From positions 28,785 to 92,784 of the forward strand of contig NZ_BMEU01000018.1 of the NCBI RefSeq assembly GCF_014637085.1: DNA of 64,000 nt, given 5' to 3'. This DNA comes from Comamonas phosphati (GTDB taxonomy: Bacteria > Pseudomonadota > Gammaproteobacteria > Burkholderiales > Burkholderiaceae_C). A model generated the notes under the pieces. It did no database searches and was not told the DNA's origin. It saw nothing but the letters and a program-made list of their open reading frames with translations. The stretch's first letter is position 1; every line of letters starts with the position of its first letter. This document shows, in pieces, positions 44,678 through 53,645 of the stretch. Position numbers and translations under genes: made by a program.

Positions 44678-45292
44678 GTGAGCAAAATCCTCGTTCTTCA
44701 ATCCAGCATCAACGGCGCCAATTCCCGAACCAACACCCTGATCGGCAGCTTCCTCGCCGAGCGCAAGGCCCGCGGCCATGTCGATGAAGTGGTGGCGCGT
44801 GATCTGCCGGGCATGAATCTGCCGGCGCTGGACGACAAGCTGTTCCATGCCATGCGCGGCGCGGAAAATCCCGGCGAAGGCACCCGGCAAATGGTGGCCC
44901 TGTCCGACCGGCTGATTGCCGAACTGAAGTCCAGCGACCTGCTGCTGATCGGCGCCCCCATGTACAACCTGAACGTACCGACGGCGCTGAAGAACTGGTT
45001 CGACCTGGTGGCCCGGGCCAGCATGACCTTCCGCTATACCGAAGCCTATCCCATGGGCCTGGTGACAGGCGTCAGCGCCGTGGTGTTCAGCTCCCGCGGC
45101 GGCATTCACCTGGAACAGCCGACCGATGCCGTCACGCCCTATCTGCGCGCGGTACTCGGCCTCATGGGCATCGACGAGGTGGCATTCGTCTACGCGGAAG
45201 GCATGGACATCCGCCCGCATGGCGTGGAACAAGGCATGAGCACCGCCCATGCGCAGATCGCCGAACTCGCGGCCCGATCTGCAGCTCCTTGA
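44678..45292 (+). CDS. azoR: FMN-dependent NADH:azo/quinone oxidoreductase
   Basis: 204 residues, full length, GTG start with GGAG upstream. Flavodoxin-like fold: KILVLQSSINGANSRTNTL binds the FMN phosphate, GAPMYNLNVPTALKNWFDLVARASMTFRY holds the flavin ring, and FSSRGGIHL closes the site. Such enzymes reduce quinones and azo compounds with two electrons, protecting against electrophile stress. Divergent LysR genes of this kind usually respond to quinone-like compounds. Confidence 0.9.
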   Translation: MSKILVLQSSINGANSRTNTLIGSFLAERKARGHVDEVVARDLPGMNLPALDDKLFHAMRGAENPGEGTRQMVALSDRLIAELKSSDLLLIGAPMYNLNVPTALKNWFDLVARASMTFRYTEAYPMGLVTGVSAVVFSSRGGIHLEQPTDAVTPYLRAVLGLMGIDEVAFVYAEGMDIRPHGVEQGMSTAHAQIAELAARSAAP

Positions 45293-45404
45293 GGTGGGCT
45301 GCCTCTAGGCTGGCAGACAAGCCCGGCCCGTCTTTGGCCGGATGAATGTGATGACGGAAGTACGGCGTGACCACGGCCGGCTTGATCCATCGCTCGATCA
45401 AGAG

Positions 45405-45992
45405 CTAATTTGCCACCGAGTCACGTGCAAGCATCCGCAGGGCCAATTCATTAAGCCGCTCGGCAATGACATTCGACCCAAGAGCTCCCCCAGGCCTCAG
45501 CCACAGATAGCTGTAGAAATACATGCCCAGCACCCCTTTGAGCAGGATGGAGTCGTAGGGCCGAAAGCATCCTTGATCAGCCCCTTTTTTCATGGCGGAT
45601 CGCCACAGCCCCTCATACCGGACATGCAGATCCATGACCTCGGCGTGGCGCTCGGCGGTGAGCGAGTGCACTTCGCGAAAACAAACGGTAAGTTCCGCTT
45701 GATGCGAAGCGATCTTGTGCACTAGGTCCCGCCCGAGTCTCTGAATTATTTCGCGCGCGTCCTGCTCTTCGCCAGCCTCAGTGGCGCTGGCGATCAGGTC
45801 CGAGATGTATTCGCGCGAGATGTCATATAGCAGCTCCTCCTTACTCCGGATATGGTGGTAGAGCGCCCCCCGGCCCAGTTGCACAGCTTCTTGCAATTCG
45901 GTCATGCCGACAGCATGAAAGCCCCGACGGGCAAACAACTGTGCAGCGGTTTTCAAGATGCGTTCGCGCTGCGATAGATCTCCGGTCTTCAT
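45405..45992 (-). CDS. TetR-family regulator
   Basis: 195 residues. The helix-turn-helix lies at about 8-55 (QRERILKTAAQLFARRGFHAVGMTELQEAVQLGRGALYHHIRSKEELLYDI), followed by a helical ligand domain. Start set at ATG 45992; an in-frame ATG at 46004 is possible, and neither has a clear ribosome site. It is divergent from the sulfite dehydrogenase genes. A perfect palindrome lies just upstream of the latter. Confidence 0.85.
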   Translation of the reverse strand: MKTGDLSQRERILKTAAQLFARRGFHAVGMTELQEAVQLGRGALYHHIRSKEELLYDISREYISDLIASATEAGEEQDAREIIQRLGRDLVHKIASHQAELTVCFREVHSLTAERHAEVMDLHVRYEGLWRSAMKKGADQGCFRPYDSILLKGVLGMYFYSYLWLRPGGALGSNVIAERLNELALRMLARDSVAN

Positions 45993-46175
45993 AAAAACAA
46001 GCATGTGGCGGCGACATCCGTCGCCCGGATTGCAGAAATTTGTGTGGCCTGTTGAGCGGATTGCCATCCTGTAGGGCGCCTAGCGCTTTTCGAATCCATG
46101 GCTACTGCTCCTTGGCCTTGGAATGTACGCCCAACCGCCACCTTGGTGTACCGGGCTCCAGGCCCCGCCAAGTTT

Positions 46176-46243
46176 CGGATGAGTCTCATCTGGACGAAAA
46201 ATTTCTTCCTCATTACACTGCAAGCCAACTGGACCGATCGGTC
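46176..46243. promoter_or_regulatory. TetR-type palindromes upstream of the sulfite dehydrogenase genes
   Basis: GACCGATCGGTC at 46232-46243 is a perfect 12-base palindrome, like operators of NemR/AcrR-type TetR proteins, 38 bases before the start codon. GATGAG-T-CTCATC at 46176-46188 is a second perfect dyad. Confidence 0.6.
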
Positions 46244-46281
46244 GGTACTGTTGACGACAATGAATGAGAAATGGAGACAAC

Positions 46282-47598
46282 ATGCCCAATGAAGCGATCA
46301 ATCATTCAGTCGAGCAAGCCTCGCCGCCTTCCCTGGCACGGCGCGGCTTTCTCCGCCGCGGGGGGGCGGGTGCTGTCGCCACTGCTGTGGCGGCGCTCAG
46401 TCATCCGGAAATTTCCCTTGGGCAGCCGGGGACTCCGACCCCGGCGCCGGAAGCGAATAACCTGCCGCCCAATGTGGCAGAGTGGACCAGGACACTTGGG
46501 GCTCCCACGGCCTCGCCCTATGGAACACCCTCCAAGTTCGAAACCAAGGCCATCCGCAACCTCTACCCAGGCCTGAAGGAGCCCATGTCGGCGTACAGCA
46601 CGACGCCGTTGCAGGAGCTAGATGGGATCATTACCCCGAATGGCCTGCACTACGAGCGGCACCACGCAGGCGTACCGCAGGTTGATCCAGCCCAGCACCG
46701 GTTAATGATTCATGGCCTGACAGACAGATCCATGATCTTCACCATGGAGGAAATCCGCCAGTTTCCAAGTGTTTCGCGCATCCACTTTCTCGAGTGCTCC
46801 GGCAATCCATCTTTTCTCCCCCCCTATGGAAAAACGGCCGCTGAAGTTGCAGGACTGGTCAGCGGCGCCCAGTGGACAGGCGTCCCTCTGCGCACGGTAC
46901 TGGAATACCTGGGGTTGAAGCCTGGAGCCAAATGGATCGTCGCCGAAGGCGCCGACGGGGCCGCGATGACGCGCAGTATCCCGATCGAGAAATGCCTCGA
47001 TGACGTCTTGCTGGCATACAGCCAGAACGGCGAGCGGCTACGGCCGGAACAAGGCTATCCCTTGCGGCTGTTCGTTCCTGGCTTCGAGGGCAACATGAGC
47101 ATCAAGTGGCTCAGAAGGCTACATGTGACGGAGCAGCCAGGCTATACGCGCGAGGAAACGGCCAAGTATACGGACCTGATGGCCGACGGCCGCGCGCGCA
47201 AGTTCTCTTTCGTGATGGAGTGCAAGTCGCTGATCACGTCGCCTTCGGGCACCCACAAGCTGGAGCGCAAGGGCCTGCATGAAATGCGCGGCATCGCGTG
47301 GAGCGGGCGGGGCAAGATCACCCGTGTGGACGTTTCGGTGGATGGTGGCGACAACTGGAAGCCCGCGACGCTGGATGCTCCGGTACTCAGCAAGGCCTTG
47401 ACCTCGTTTCGCGCACCGTTTGAGTGGCAGGGGCAAGAGCTGATGCTGATGAGCCGCGCGATGGATGAAACCGGTTATGTGCAGCCCATGCTCAGCCAGT
47501 TGATCGACGCGCGGGGCAAGGTTTCCTTCTATCACAACAACTCCATCCAACCCTGGAAGGTGGCCACTAGCGGGGAGGTGACCAATGGACGCGCGTAA
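46282..47598 (+). CDS. Sulfite dehydrogenase, molybdenum subunit (SoxC-like)
   Basis: 438 residues. A Tat signal (ARRGFLRRGGAGAVATAVAAL, about 20-40) sends the folded protein to the periplasm. The sulfite oxidase fold is clear: the Mo-cofactor cysteine in FLECSGN, VPLRTVLEYLG, GYPLRLFVPGFEGNMSIKWLRRL, and a C-terminal Mo-oxidoreductase dimerisation domain with RGIAWSGRGKITRVDVSVDGG. SoxC oxidises sulfane sulfur or sulfite with electrons passed to a cytochrome c; the next gene codes one. GGAG lies 6-7 bases before the ATG. No other sox gene is present. Confidence 0.88.
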   Translation: MPNEAINHSVEQASPPSLARRGFLRRGGAGAVATAVAALSHPEISLGQPGTPTPAPEANNLPPNVAEWTRTLGAPTASPYGTPSKFETKAIRNLYPGLKEPMSAYSTTPLQELDGIITPNGLHYERHHAGVPQVDPAQHRLMIHGLTDRSMIFTMEEIRQFPSVSRIHFLECSGNPSFLPPYGKTAAEVAGLVSGAQWTGVPLRTVLEYLGLKPGAKWIVAEGADGAAMTRSIPIEKCLDDVLLAYSQNGERLRPEQGYPLRLFVPGFEGNMSIKWLRRLHVTEQPGYTREETAKYTDLMADGRARKFSFVMECKSLITSPSGTHKLERKGLHEMRGIAWSGRGKITRVDVSVDGGDNWKPATLDAPVLSKALTSFRAPFEWQGQELMLMSRAMDETGYVQPMLSQLIDARGKVSFYHNNSIQPWKVATSGEVTNGRA

Positions 47599-48175
47599 AT
47601 CCATGCAATGGCTGCTGGCCTCGGTTTTGGCTGGCGGTGCCGTAATGAGCACGGCTTGGGCAGCCGACCTGAACCTGGGGCGTGTTGCGTCCCAGGCCGA
47701 GATCGCGGGATGGAATATCGATGTGTTTCCTGACGGAACCGGACTGCCTCCAGGCTCGGGCACTGTCGCCAATGGCGAGCGCATCTACCAAAACCAATGC
47801 CTTGCCTGCCACGGCGCAAAGCTTGAAGGCGGCCTTGGCCCCGCCCTGGTGGGTGGAGCAGGGACACTGGCCACGGAAAAGCCTCTGAAAACGGTGGGAA
47901 GCTACTGGCCATATGCCTCGACATTGTTCGACTACATACGACGGGCCATGCCATTTCAAGCGCCTCAATCGCTGAGCAACGAGGAGGTCTACAGCGTAGC
48001 CGGCTACATCCTGCATGCGAATGGCTTGATGCAGGCAGATGCCACCGTCGATGCCCAATCACTCGTTGCCGTCAAGATGCCGAACCGAAACGGCTTTTAC
48101 GTGGACAACCGGCCCGATGCCAAGAATCCCCGCTGCATGCAGCACTGCACTTCTGCGACGCGAAAGGGACGTTAG
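47585..48175 (+). CDS. Exported c-type cytochrome (SoxD-like)
   Basis: 196 residues. Signal peptide about 1-26 (ends AWA). One heme site, CLACH at 72-76, with GERIYQNQCLACHG typical of class I cytochromes; candidate axial Met in RRAMPF. A short Cys-containing tail follows (PRCMQHC). It overlaps the SoxC-like gene by 14 bases, so the two subunits are co-translated. It would accept electrons from the molybdenum subunit in the periplasm. Confidence 0.86.
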   Translation: MDARKSMQWLLASVLAGGAVMSTAWAADLNLGRVASQAEIAGWNIDVFPDGTGLPPGSGTVANGERIYQNQCLACHGAKLEGGLGPALVGGAGTLATEKPLKTVGSYWPYASTLFDYIRRAMPFQAPQSLSNEEVYSVAGYILHANGLMQADATVDAQSLVAVKMPNRNGFYVDNRPDAKNPRCMQHCTSATRKGR

Positions 48176-48423
48176 AACGTGTTCATGATCTCTACGCAGC
48201 CGCGTTGGAGCGCAGCACTTCCAGATCGACCTGCGCTCTCGGCAAAGCGTTGGCTGGGCCACGCGCAGCCGCGCTGATGCACAACTGGCCCCGGATGCAT
48301 TGCACATGGCCATCTGGCGCAAGCAACCATGTCAAGCCGTCATTGTGGCAACTGCCACCGCAACGCGGTGGCAGAAAGCTTCTTCTTCCAATTATTCTGA
48401 CAAAGGCCGGCCGGTTGTTCTAG
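48176..48423. other. Gene-free gap before the IS remnant
   Basis: About 250 bases with no frame of interest. It starts with GAACGTGTTCATGATCTCTA, which looks like the tip of another IS5-type element, but no transposase or matching far end was seen. Confidence 0.3.
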
Positions 48424-48948
48424 GGCGTGTCATCAATCGATGTCCGAGTTCATTCCCAGGCCATGGTGCTCAATTGAGCCAAACCATGGCAGCGGCCAAG
48501 TGAATGGCACCCAGAAAGTTGCGCACCGTCTTGTCATAACGCGTAGCAATGGCCCGGTATTGCTTGAGTCGCGCAAAGAAGTTCTCGATCAGGTGGCGTC
48601 AATCATGGCCCACTCGTTGTCTGCATCCTGCGCCAGGGCCTCAAAAATCCGCTGCCACACACCGCTCTTGCTCCAGCGCGAATGGCGGGTATGCACGACG
48701 CGAAAGTCGCCAAAGCGCGCAGGCAGGTCACGCCAGGCAATGCCAGCGCGGTAACGGTAGAGCACCGCATCGATGAACAGCCGGTTGTCACGCGCAGTCG
48801 CTCCTGGTTGGCCCACCTGGCCGGGCAGCAAGTCTTTGATGCGTTCCCATGGGCCATCGCCAATGGCATATCTTCTGGTCATGCCACTTCACCTGGGTTC
48901 GGGCCTTTGGCCTTCAAGTCCAAAGGGGATATTGATTGATGACAGGCC
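48424..48948 (-). mobile_element. Internally deleted IS5-family (IS427-like) element
   Basis: Terminal repeats GGCGTGTCATCAATC and GATTGATGACAGGCC are inverted with one mismatch and flanked by CTAG on both sides (48420-48423 and 48949-48952), as target duplication. On the minus strand the transposase begins at 48882 (TRRYAIGDGPWERIKDLLPG...) but after DADNEWAMIDAT at about 48598 it jumps to the C terminus (LIENFFARLKQYRAIATRYDK...FLGAIHLAAAMVWLN) in another frame. The middle, including most of the catalytic core, is gone. The element cannot move by itself. Confidence 0.85.
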
Positions 48949-49079
48949 CTAGGTCATCAAAGTCGCAAACAGCGGCCTAGCATCCATGCGGCTTCCAAGA
49001 CTGCTAGCTTCACCACACGCTCAGCTAATGTCGTAAACGCTCGCGCAAGCGTCAAAGGAGCTCATGCCAAAGCCTAGGC

Positions 49080-49508
49080 TTGACGGACGCTATCAGCGAT
49101 GAGGTCAAGGCCTGGCAGGCCCGCCCGCTCGATGCCATCTACCCCATCGTCTACCTGGACTGCATTCACGTGAAGGTGCGCGAGGGCGCAGTACGGGTCA
49201 AGGCGGTGTACCTGGCCATCGGCATCACCATGACGGGCGACAAGGAGGTGCTGGGCCTGTGGCTGGCCCAGACCGAAGGCGCCAAGTTCTGGCTGCAGGT
49301 GGTCACGGAGCTGCGCAACCAGGGCGTGCAGGACATCTTCATCGCCTGCGTCGACGGGCTCAAGGGCTTCCCCGACGCCATCGAGGCGGTGTTCCCCAAG
49401 GCGGTAGTGCAGCTGTGCGTTGTGCACATGGTGCGCCACAGCCTGAACTACGTCTCGTGGAAACGCCGCAAGGACGTGGCAGCCGACTTGCGCTGCATCT
49501 ACACGTAA
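49080..49508 (+). pseudogene. IS256-family transposase fragment
   Basis: About 142 residues from the middle of a mutator-type transposase: [18 protein letters not shown] with the first catalytic Asp, [21 protein letters not shown] with the second, and [20 protein letters not shown]. Both ends are missing; the frame stops at CIYT where the family continues. No terminal repeats were recognised. Confidence 0.85.
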
Positions 49509-49557
49509 TGGCCAAGGCCTGCTCAGCCAGATTCCGCCGTTCGCAGACCTGGTGGAT

Positions 49558-49839
49558 TCATCGATTTTGAAAAATGTAATCAGCGGCCGATTCAATGCGC
49601 TCTAGTGCCAAATGCAAGAACCCGTCCATCGGATGCTCTCGGTTCCAGGCAAGTTGCCATTCGTCAATTTCAACAGACGCAACAAGATCGCCAAACCATG
49701 CTCCAACCGCAGCCCCCAAACCCTGCCGTTTATCACTCTCAAAGGCCTCCGATGCCAGCTTTTCCGCCAACTCTAGTACTTTGGCGGCCAACAGCAGTTG
49801 CTCAGCTGAATAGCGCATTTTTTCAGTTGCATAGCGCAT
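49558..49839 (-). CDS. Hypothetical small protein, lower GC than neighbours
   Basis: 93 residues, mostly helical and acidic (LLLAAKVLELAEKLASEAFESDKRQGLGAAVGAWFGDLVASVEIDEW). The N terminus repeats MRYATEK-MRYSAEQ. AGGTGG lies 5 bases before the ATG. Base composition is poorer in GC than flanking genes and the gene sits between IS wreckage and ureD, so it may be imported. No family recognised. Confidence 0.5.
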   Translation of the reverse strand: MRYATEKMRYSAEQLLLAAKVLELAEKLASEAFESDKRQGLGAAVGAWFGDLVASVEIDEWQLAWNREHPMDGFLHLALERIESAADYIFQNR

Positions 49840-49881
49840 CTAAACCACCTATTTCGTTCGCAGGTTGCAACAGCACTTTTT

Positions 49882-50712
49882 TCACATGGACCAGATCCGA
49901 GGCATCACACCCTGTAGCCCCCAGATTTGTCCACGCCATAATGCCCAGACGTTCTTCCAGAGGGCCATTGCAGGCTCCACCACCGGTGTCAGCGCGCGCA
50001 GCACCAGCATATGCTCGTTGGGCGAAGTCACGCCCCCCATTACGCTCGTAGGCGTGGACTGCAACAGCTCGTGCGTACACTCCAACAAGGTCTCGCGTTG
50101 GCTGCGCGGCAAGGGCGTTCCGCTTGCGAACACCAGACTGGCCAGGCACCGCTGCCCGGCCAGTCCCAGATATCCATCGAGCAAAAGGTCGTCCTGTGCA
50201 TCGATCAAGCCACGCTCCAGAAAACGGCCTGGCCATTCCAGATGCTGGGTAAAGCGACCCTGCTGATAAGGCTTGCCAGCCAATGGCAAGCCCAGCGCTG
50301 TCAGGTCCCAAGCCAATAGCTGTGCACCATCGGCGAGATCGAATTCGAGTTGGTTGGCCGCATCGCAGCCGTTGTAAGCAATGGTTTCCAGCGGCAGCCA
50401 TTCGAGCCTTGCGCCAGCAGCAAGCTGCAATCGCGTGCGCTGCAGCGCCTGCTGGCCGTTGCTTCTGTAAAAACGTGTGGCGCCTGGCGTGGTGATCAGT
50501 GCATGCGCGCTCTCACCCACATGAACGCGGATGTCGAGCACATCGCCGCCGACCAAGCCGCCGGGCGGATGCACCAGCACGTTGTGGCAGATGCCCAGCC
50601 CCTCGGGGTACAGGCTCTTGAGCACACGCAATGGACCATCGTGCGTGAAGTGCAGTGCGGTTTTTTTGTCCTGCTCGCGATAGTCGAGCGCCAGTTGCGC
50701 ATGCCAAGCCAT
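49882..50712 (-). CDS. ureD: Urease accessory protein UreD
   Basis: 276 residues, normal length. Family motifs: LALDYREQDKKTALHFTHDGPLRVLKSLYPEG, CHNVLVHPPGGLVGGDVLDI, ALITTPGATRFYRS, WLPLETIAYNG. UreD (UreH) docks on the apo-urease trimer and recruits UreF and UreG for nickel insertion. It is the last gene of the urt operon, 3 bases after urtE, rather than ahead of ureA. Confidence 0.94.
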   Translation of the reverse strand: MAWHAQLALDYREQDKKTALHFTHDGPLRVLKSLYPEGLGICHNVLVHPPGGLVGGDVLDIRVHVGESAHALITTPGATRFYRSNGQQALQRTRLQLAAGARLEWLPLETIAYNGCDAANQLEFDLADGAQLLAWDLTALGLPLAGKPYQQGRFTQHLEWPGRFLERGLIDAQDDLLLDGYLGLAGQRCLASLVFASGTPLPRSQRETLLECTHELLQSTPTSVMGGVTSPNEHMLVLRALTPVVEPAMALWKNVWALWRGQIWGLQGVMPRIWSM

Positions 50713-50715
50713 GGG

Positions 50716-51408
50716 TCAGATTGCCACCAATTTCCGAATGCCTTTTTGCTTCATCTCACTGCCCGGTCCTGCGGCAATCACCTCGCCGCGCTCCATCACC
50801 ACATAGTGATCGGCCAACTCCTCGGCAAAATCATAGTACTGCTCGCACAGCAGGATTGCCATATCGCCGCGCTGGGCCAGCATACGGATCACGCGGCCTA
50901 TGTCCTTGATGATGCTGGGTTGTATGCCTTCTGTGGGCTCGTCCAGGATCAGAATCTTGGGCTGCGGTGCCAGTGCGCGGGCAATGGCCAGTTGCTGCTG
51001 CTGGCCGCCTGAAAGATCACCTCCGCGCCGGTGCAACATCTGTTTGAGTACAGGAAACAGCTCGTACAGCTCTGCCGGTATCCTGGTGCGTGCCGAGCAA
51101 TACGACAGGCCCATGCGCAGGTTGTCCTCGACCGACAGCCGCGAGAAGATTTCACGGCCCTGAGGCACATAGCCGATGCCGCTGCGCGCGCGTTCATAAG
51201 GCGTCTTGCGCGCCACATCCCGTCCCTGCCATTCAATACTGCCGCTCTTGATGGGCACCAGGCCCATCAGGCTCTTGAGCAAGGTGGTTTTCCCCACTCC
51301 ATTACGGCCCAGCAGCACCGTGACCTTGCCGGTCTCGGCCGTGATGTTCACATCGCGCAGGATATGCGAGCCGCCGTAGTACTGGTGCAGATTTTGAACT
51401 TTAAGCAT
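50716..51408 (-). CDS. urtE: Urea ABC transporter ATPase UrtE
   Basis: 230 residues. Walker A GRNGVGKTT, signature LSGGQQQQLAIARAL, Walker B ILILDEPTEGIQPS; the latter with EGIQPSII is typical of UrtE/LivF. LKVQNLHQYYGGSHIL marks the start; ATG 51408 has GAGG 6 bases upstream. It powers urea import with UrtD. Confidence 0.94.
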   Translation of the reverse strand: MLKVQNLHQYYGGSHILRDVNITAETGKVTVLLGRNGVGKTTLLKSLMGLVPIKSGSIEWQGRDVARKTPYERARSGIGYVPQGREIFSRLSVEDNLRMGLSYCSARTRIPAELYELFPVLKQMLHRRGGDLSGGQQQQLAIARALAPQPKILILDEPTEGIQPSIIKDIGRVIRMLAQRGDMAILLCEQYYDFAEELADHYVVMERGEVIAAGPGSEMKQKGIRKLVAI

Positions 51409-51432
51409 TTTTGACCTCTGACGCTTACACAT

Positions 51433-51453
51433 CAAGCGCAAGCAGCTATCTTT
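51433..51453 (+). repeat. Short dispersed repeat, GCAGCTATC family
   Basis: CAAGCGCAAGCAGCTATCTT; 16-base core identical (reverse) to 19624-19639. It lies in the urtD-urtE gap. Confidence 0.7.
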
Positions 51454-51476
51454 TTAGATTAACCAGCACCTCAACC

Positions 51477-51554
51477 TGGGGCTCATCAAGCCAGGGTCGC
51501 CTCGCGGCGAAGTTGCCGTCCCTTCTGGAGGAAGGCGCAAAGCGCCTCGGGGGG
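51477..51554 (-). repeat. ~100-bp stop-codon-adjacent repeat, copy D (shortened)
   Basis: On the minus strand CCCCCCGAGGCGCTTTGCGC starts right after the urtD stop, followed by a degraded hairpin and GAGGCGACCCTGGC. It sits inside the urt operon. Confidence 0.7.
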
Positions 51555-52430
51555 CTACCTCCCCAAATAGACTTCAATCACCCGCTCGTCGGCTTGTACT
51601 TGCGCCAGCGTGCCTTCGGCCAGCACCGAACCATCGCAAAGCACCGTGACCTTCTCGCTGATGGTGTCGATAAAGCTCATGTCGTGTTCCACCACCATCA
51701 GCGAATGCTTGCCCTTGAGCGTGAGAAACAGCTCGGCCGTGCGTACGGTCTCTTCGTCGGTCATGCCGGCCACGGGCTCGTCCAGCAACAGCAGCTTGGG
51801 CTCCTGCGCCAGCAGCATGCCGATCTCCAGCCACTGCTTCTGGCCATGGCTCAGCAGACCCGCCTGCCGCGTCACGCTGCCCGCCAGATGAATGGTGTGC
51901 AGAACCTCGCCGATACGATCTTTCTGTTCGCCATTGAGCTTGAACAGCATGGAAGCGGCAATGCCCTTGTGGGTTTTGAGCGCCAGCTCCAGGTTCTCGA
52001 ACACCGTGAGCTCCTCGAACACCGTGGGCTTCTGGAACTTGCGGCCAATGCCCATGGCCGCGATCTCGGGCTCGCTGTAGCGCAGCAGGTCGATGGTGGA
52101 GCCGAAGAACACCGTGCCGCTATCGGGCCGGGTCTTGCCGGTGATGATGTCCATCATCGTGGTCTTGCCCGCGCCATTGGGGCCGATGATGCAGCGCAAC
52201 TCGCCGGGTGCAATGTCCAGGTTCAGGCCGTTGATGGCCTTGAAGCCGTCAAAGCTCACATGCACGTCCTCAAGGTAGAGAATGCGGCCATGGGTCACAT
52301 CGACCTCGCCGGCAATCACGGGCCGGGCCAGACTGGCACTGCGGCCGCCGGACTCGGTACGCAGCGCGGCTTCGCGCAACTGATAGGCGGCCAGGCGGTC
52401 CGCGCCTTCCTGCATCAGGTCGGGGGTCAT
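51555..52430 (-). CDS. urtD: Urea ABC transporter ATPase UrtD
   Basis: 291 residues. A 45-residue N-terminal extension precedes an ATPase domain: GPNGAGKTTMMDIITGKTRPDSG, LSHGQKQWLEIGMLL (signature), LLLLDEPVAGMTDEET. The LSHGQKQWLEI signature is characteristic of UrtD. Its start overlaps the urtC stop by 4 bases. Confidence 0.94.
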   Translation of the reverse strand: MTPDLMQEGADRLAAYQLREAALRTESGGRSASLARPVIAGEVDVTHGRILYLEDVHVSFDGFKAINGLNLDIAPGELRCIIGPNGAGKTTMMDIITGKTRPDSGTVFFGSTIDLLRYSEPEIAAMGIGRKFQKPTVFEELTVFENLELALKTHKGIAASMLFKLNGEQKDRIGEVLHTIHLAGSVTRQAGLLSHGQKQWLEIGMLLAQEPKLLLLDEPVAGMTDEETVRTAELFLTLKGKHSLMVVEHDMSFIDTISEKVTVLCDGSVLAEGTLAQVQADERVIEVYLGR

Positions 52431-53644
52431 GCGCGGACTCCTTTCAGTGTGTCTGCGGCAGCGCGCTCGCTGGCTTTCCGGGCCATGGCGGCCGCGGCAT
52501 GGTTCAGCTCCGATTGCATCTGCGCGCTACGCTTATCGCGCCATTGGCGAATCTGCCCTGGCAGACGGATCAGGCCGCCAGGCATGAACAGCGTCACGAT
52601 GATGAACAACGCGCCCAGCACATACAACCAGTACTCGGGTGCCGCCACGGTGAGCCAGCTCTTGCCGCCGTTGACGGCAAACGCGCCGATGATGGGGCCG
52701 ACCAGCGAAGCGCGGCCGCCCACGGCCGTCCACACGGCCATCTCGATCGAGTTGCCGACGCTCATTTCGCTGGGGTTGATGATGCCCACCTGCGGCACAT
52801 AGAGCGCGCCGGCCAGGCCGCACATCATGGCCGAGATGACCCAGATCGACAGCTTGTAGGGTAGCGGGTTGTAGCCGCAGAACATGGTGCGGGACTCGGC
52901 ATCGCGCACAGCCTGCAGCACGCGGCCGAATTTGCTGCGCACCAGCCAGCGCGAAAACAGAAAACAGCCCAGCAGCGCCAGCCCCGAGAGTGCAAACAGC
53001 AGCACATGCATGGCCTGGGTGTTGAGGGAGTAGCCCAGCAGAGTCCTGAAACCCGTGAAGCCGTTGTTGCCGCCATAGCCCGTCTCGTTACGAAAGAACA
53101 GCAGCATGGCCGCATAGGTCAGCGCCTGGGTGATGATGGAAAAGTACACGCCCTTGATGCGCGAGCGGAAGGCGAAATAGCCGAACACGCCCCCGATCAT
53201 GCCCGGCACCAGGAACACCAGCAGCACCGTGGCCGCGAAGCTACCCGACAGCGCCCAGTGCCAGGGCAGCGCCTTCCAGTCCAGAAAGCCCATGAAGGCC
53301 GGCAACGCATCGGGGCCCGCGGCTTCGCGCATCAGATACATGCCCATCACATAGCCACCCAGGGCAAAGAACAGGCCGTGGCCGAGACTCAGAATGCCCG
53401 TATAGCCCCAGATCAGATCGATGGCCAGCGCGCAAATGGCATAGCACATGAACTTGCCCAGCAGACCCACCATGTAATCGGACAGATGCAAGGCACTGTC
53501 TTGCGCCACCCATAGATTGAGCGCCGGAGCCACGGCGCAGATCACGATCAGCGCGACCAAAAACACCGTCCAACCCTTGGTGCCGAGCAGCGGCTCTGGT
53601 TTGGGGAGCTGAAGAGTCGGAGTCATTGAATTTGCAGCAGTCAT
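52427..53644 (-). CDS. urtC: Urea ABC transporter permease UrtC
   Basis: 405 residues, about ten membrane segments, LivM-like: DLIWGYTGILSLGHGLFFALGGYVMGMYL and NPLPYKLSIWVISAMMCGLAGALYVPQVGIINPSEMSVGNSIEMAVWTAVGGRASLVGPI. I chose the ATG at 53644, with GAGG 7 bases upstream and one base after the urtB stop; an ATG at 53659 overlaps urtB. Confidence 0.93.
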   Translation of the reverse strand: MTAANSMTPTLQLPKPEPLLGTKGWTVFLVALIVICAVAPALNLWVAQDSALHLSDYMVGLLGKFMCYAICALAIDLIWGYTGILSLGHGLFFALGGYVMGMYLMREAAGPDALPAFMGFLDWKALPWHWALSGSFAATVLLVFLVPGMIGGVFGYFAFRSRIKGVYFSIITQALTYAAMLLFFRNETGYGGNNGFTGFRTLLGYSLNTQAMHVLLFALSGLALLGCFLFSRWLVRSKFGRVLQAVRDAESRTMFCGYNPLPYKLSIWVISAMMCGLAGALYVPQVGIINPSEMSVGNSIEMAVWTAVGGRASLVGPIIGAFAVNGGKSWLTVAAPEYWLYVLGALFIIVTLFMPGGLIRLPGQIRQWRDKRSAQMQSELNHAAAAMARKASERAAADTLKGVRA

Positions 53645-53645
53645 G

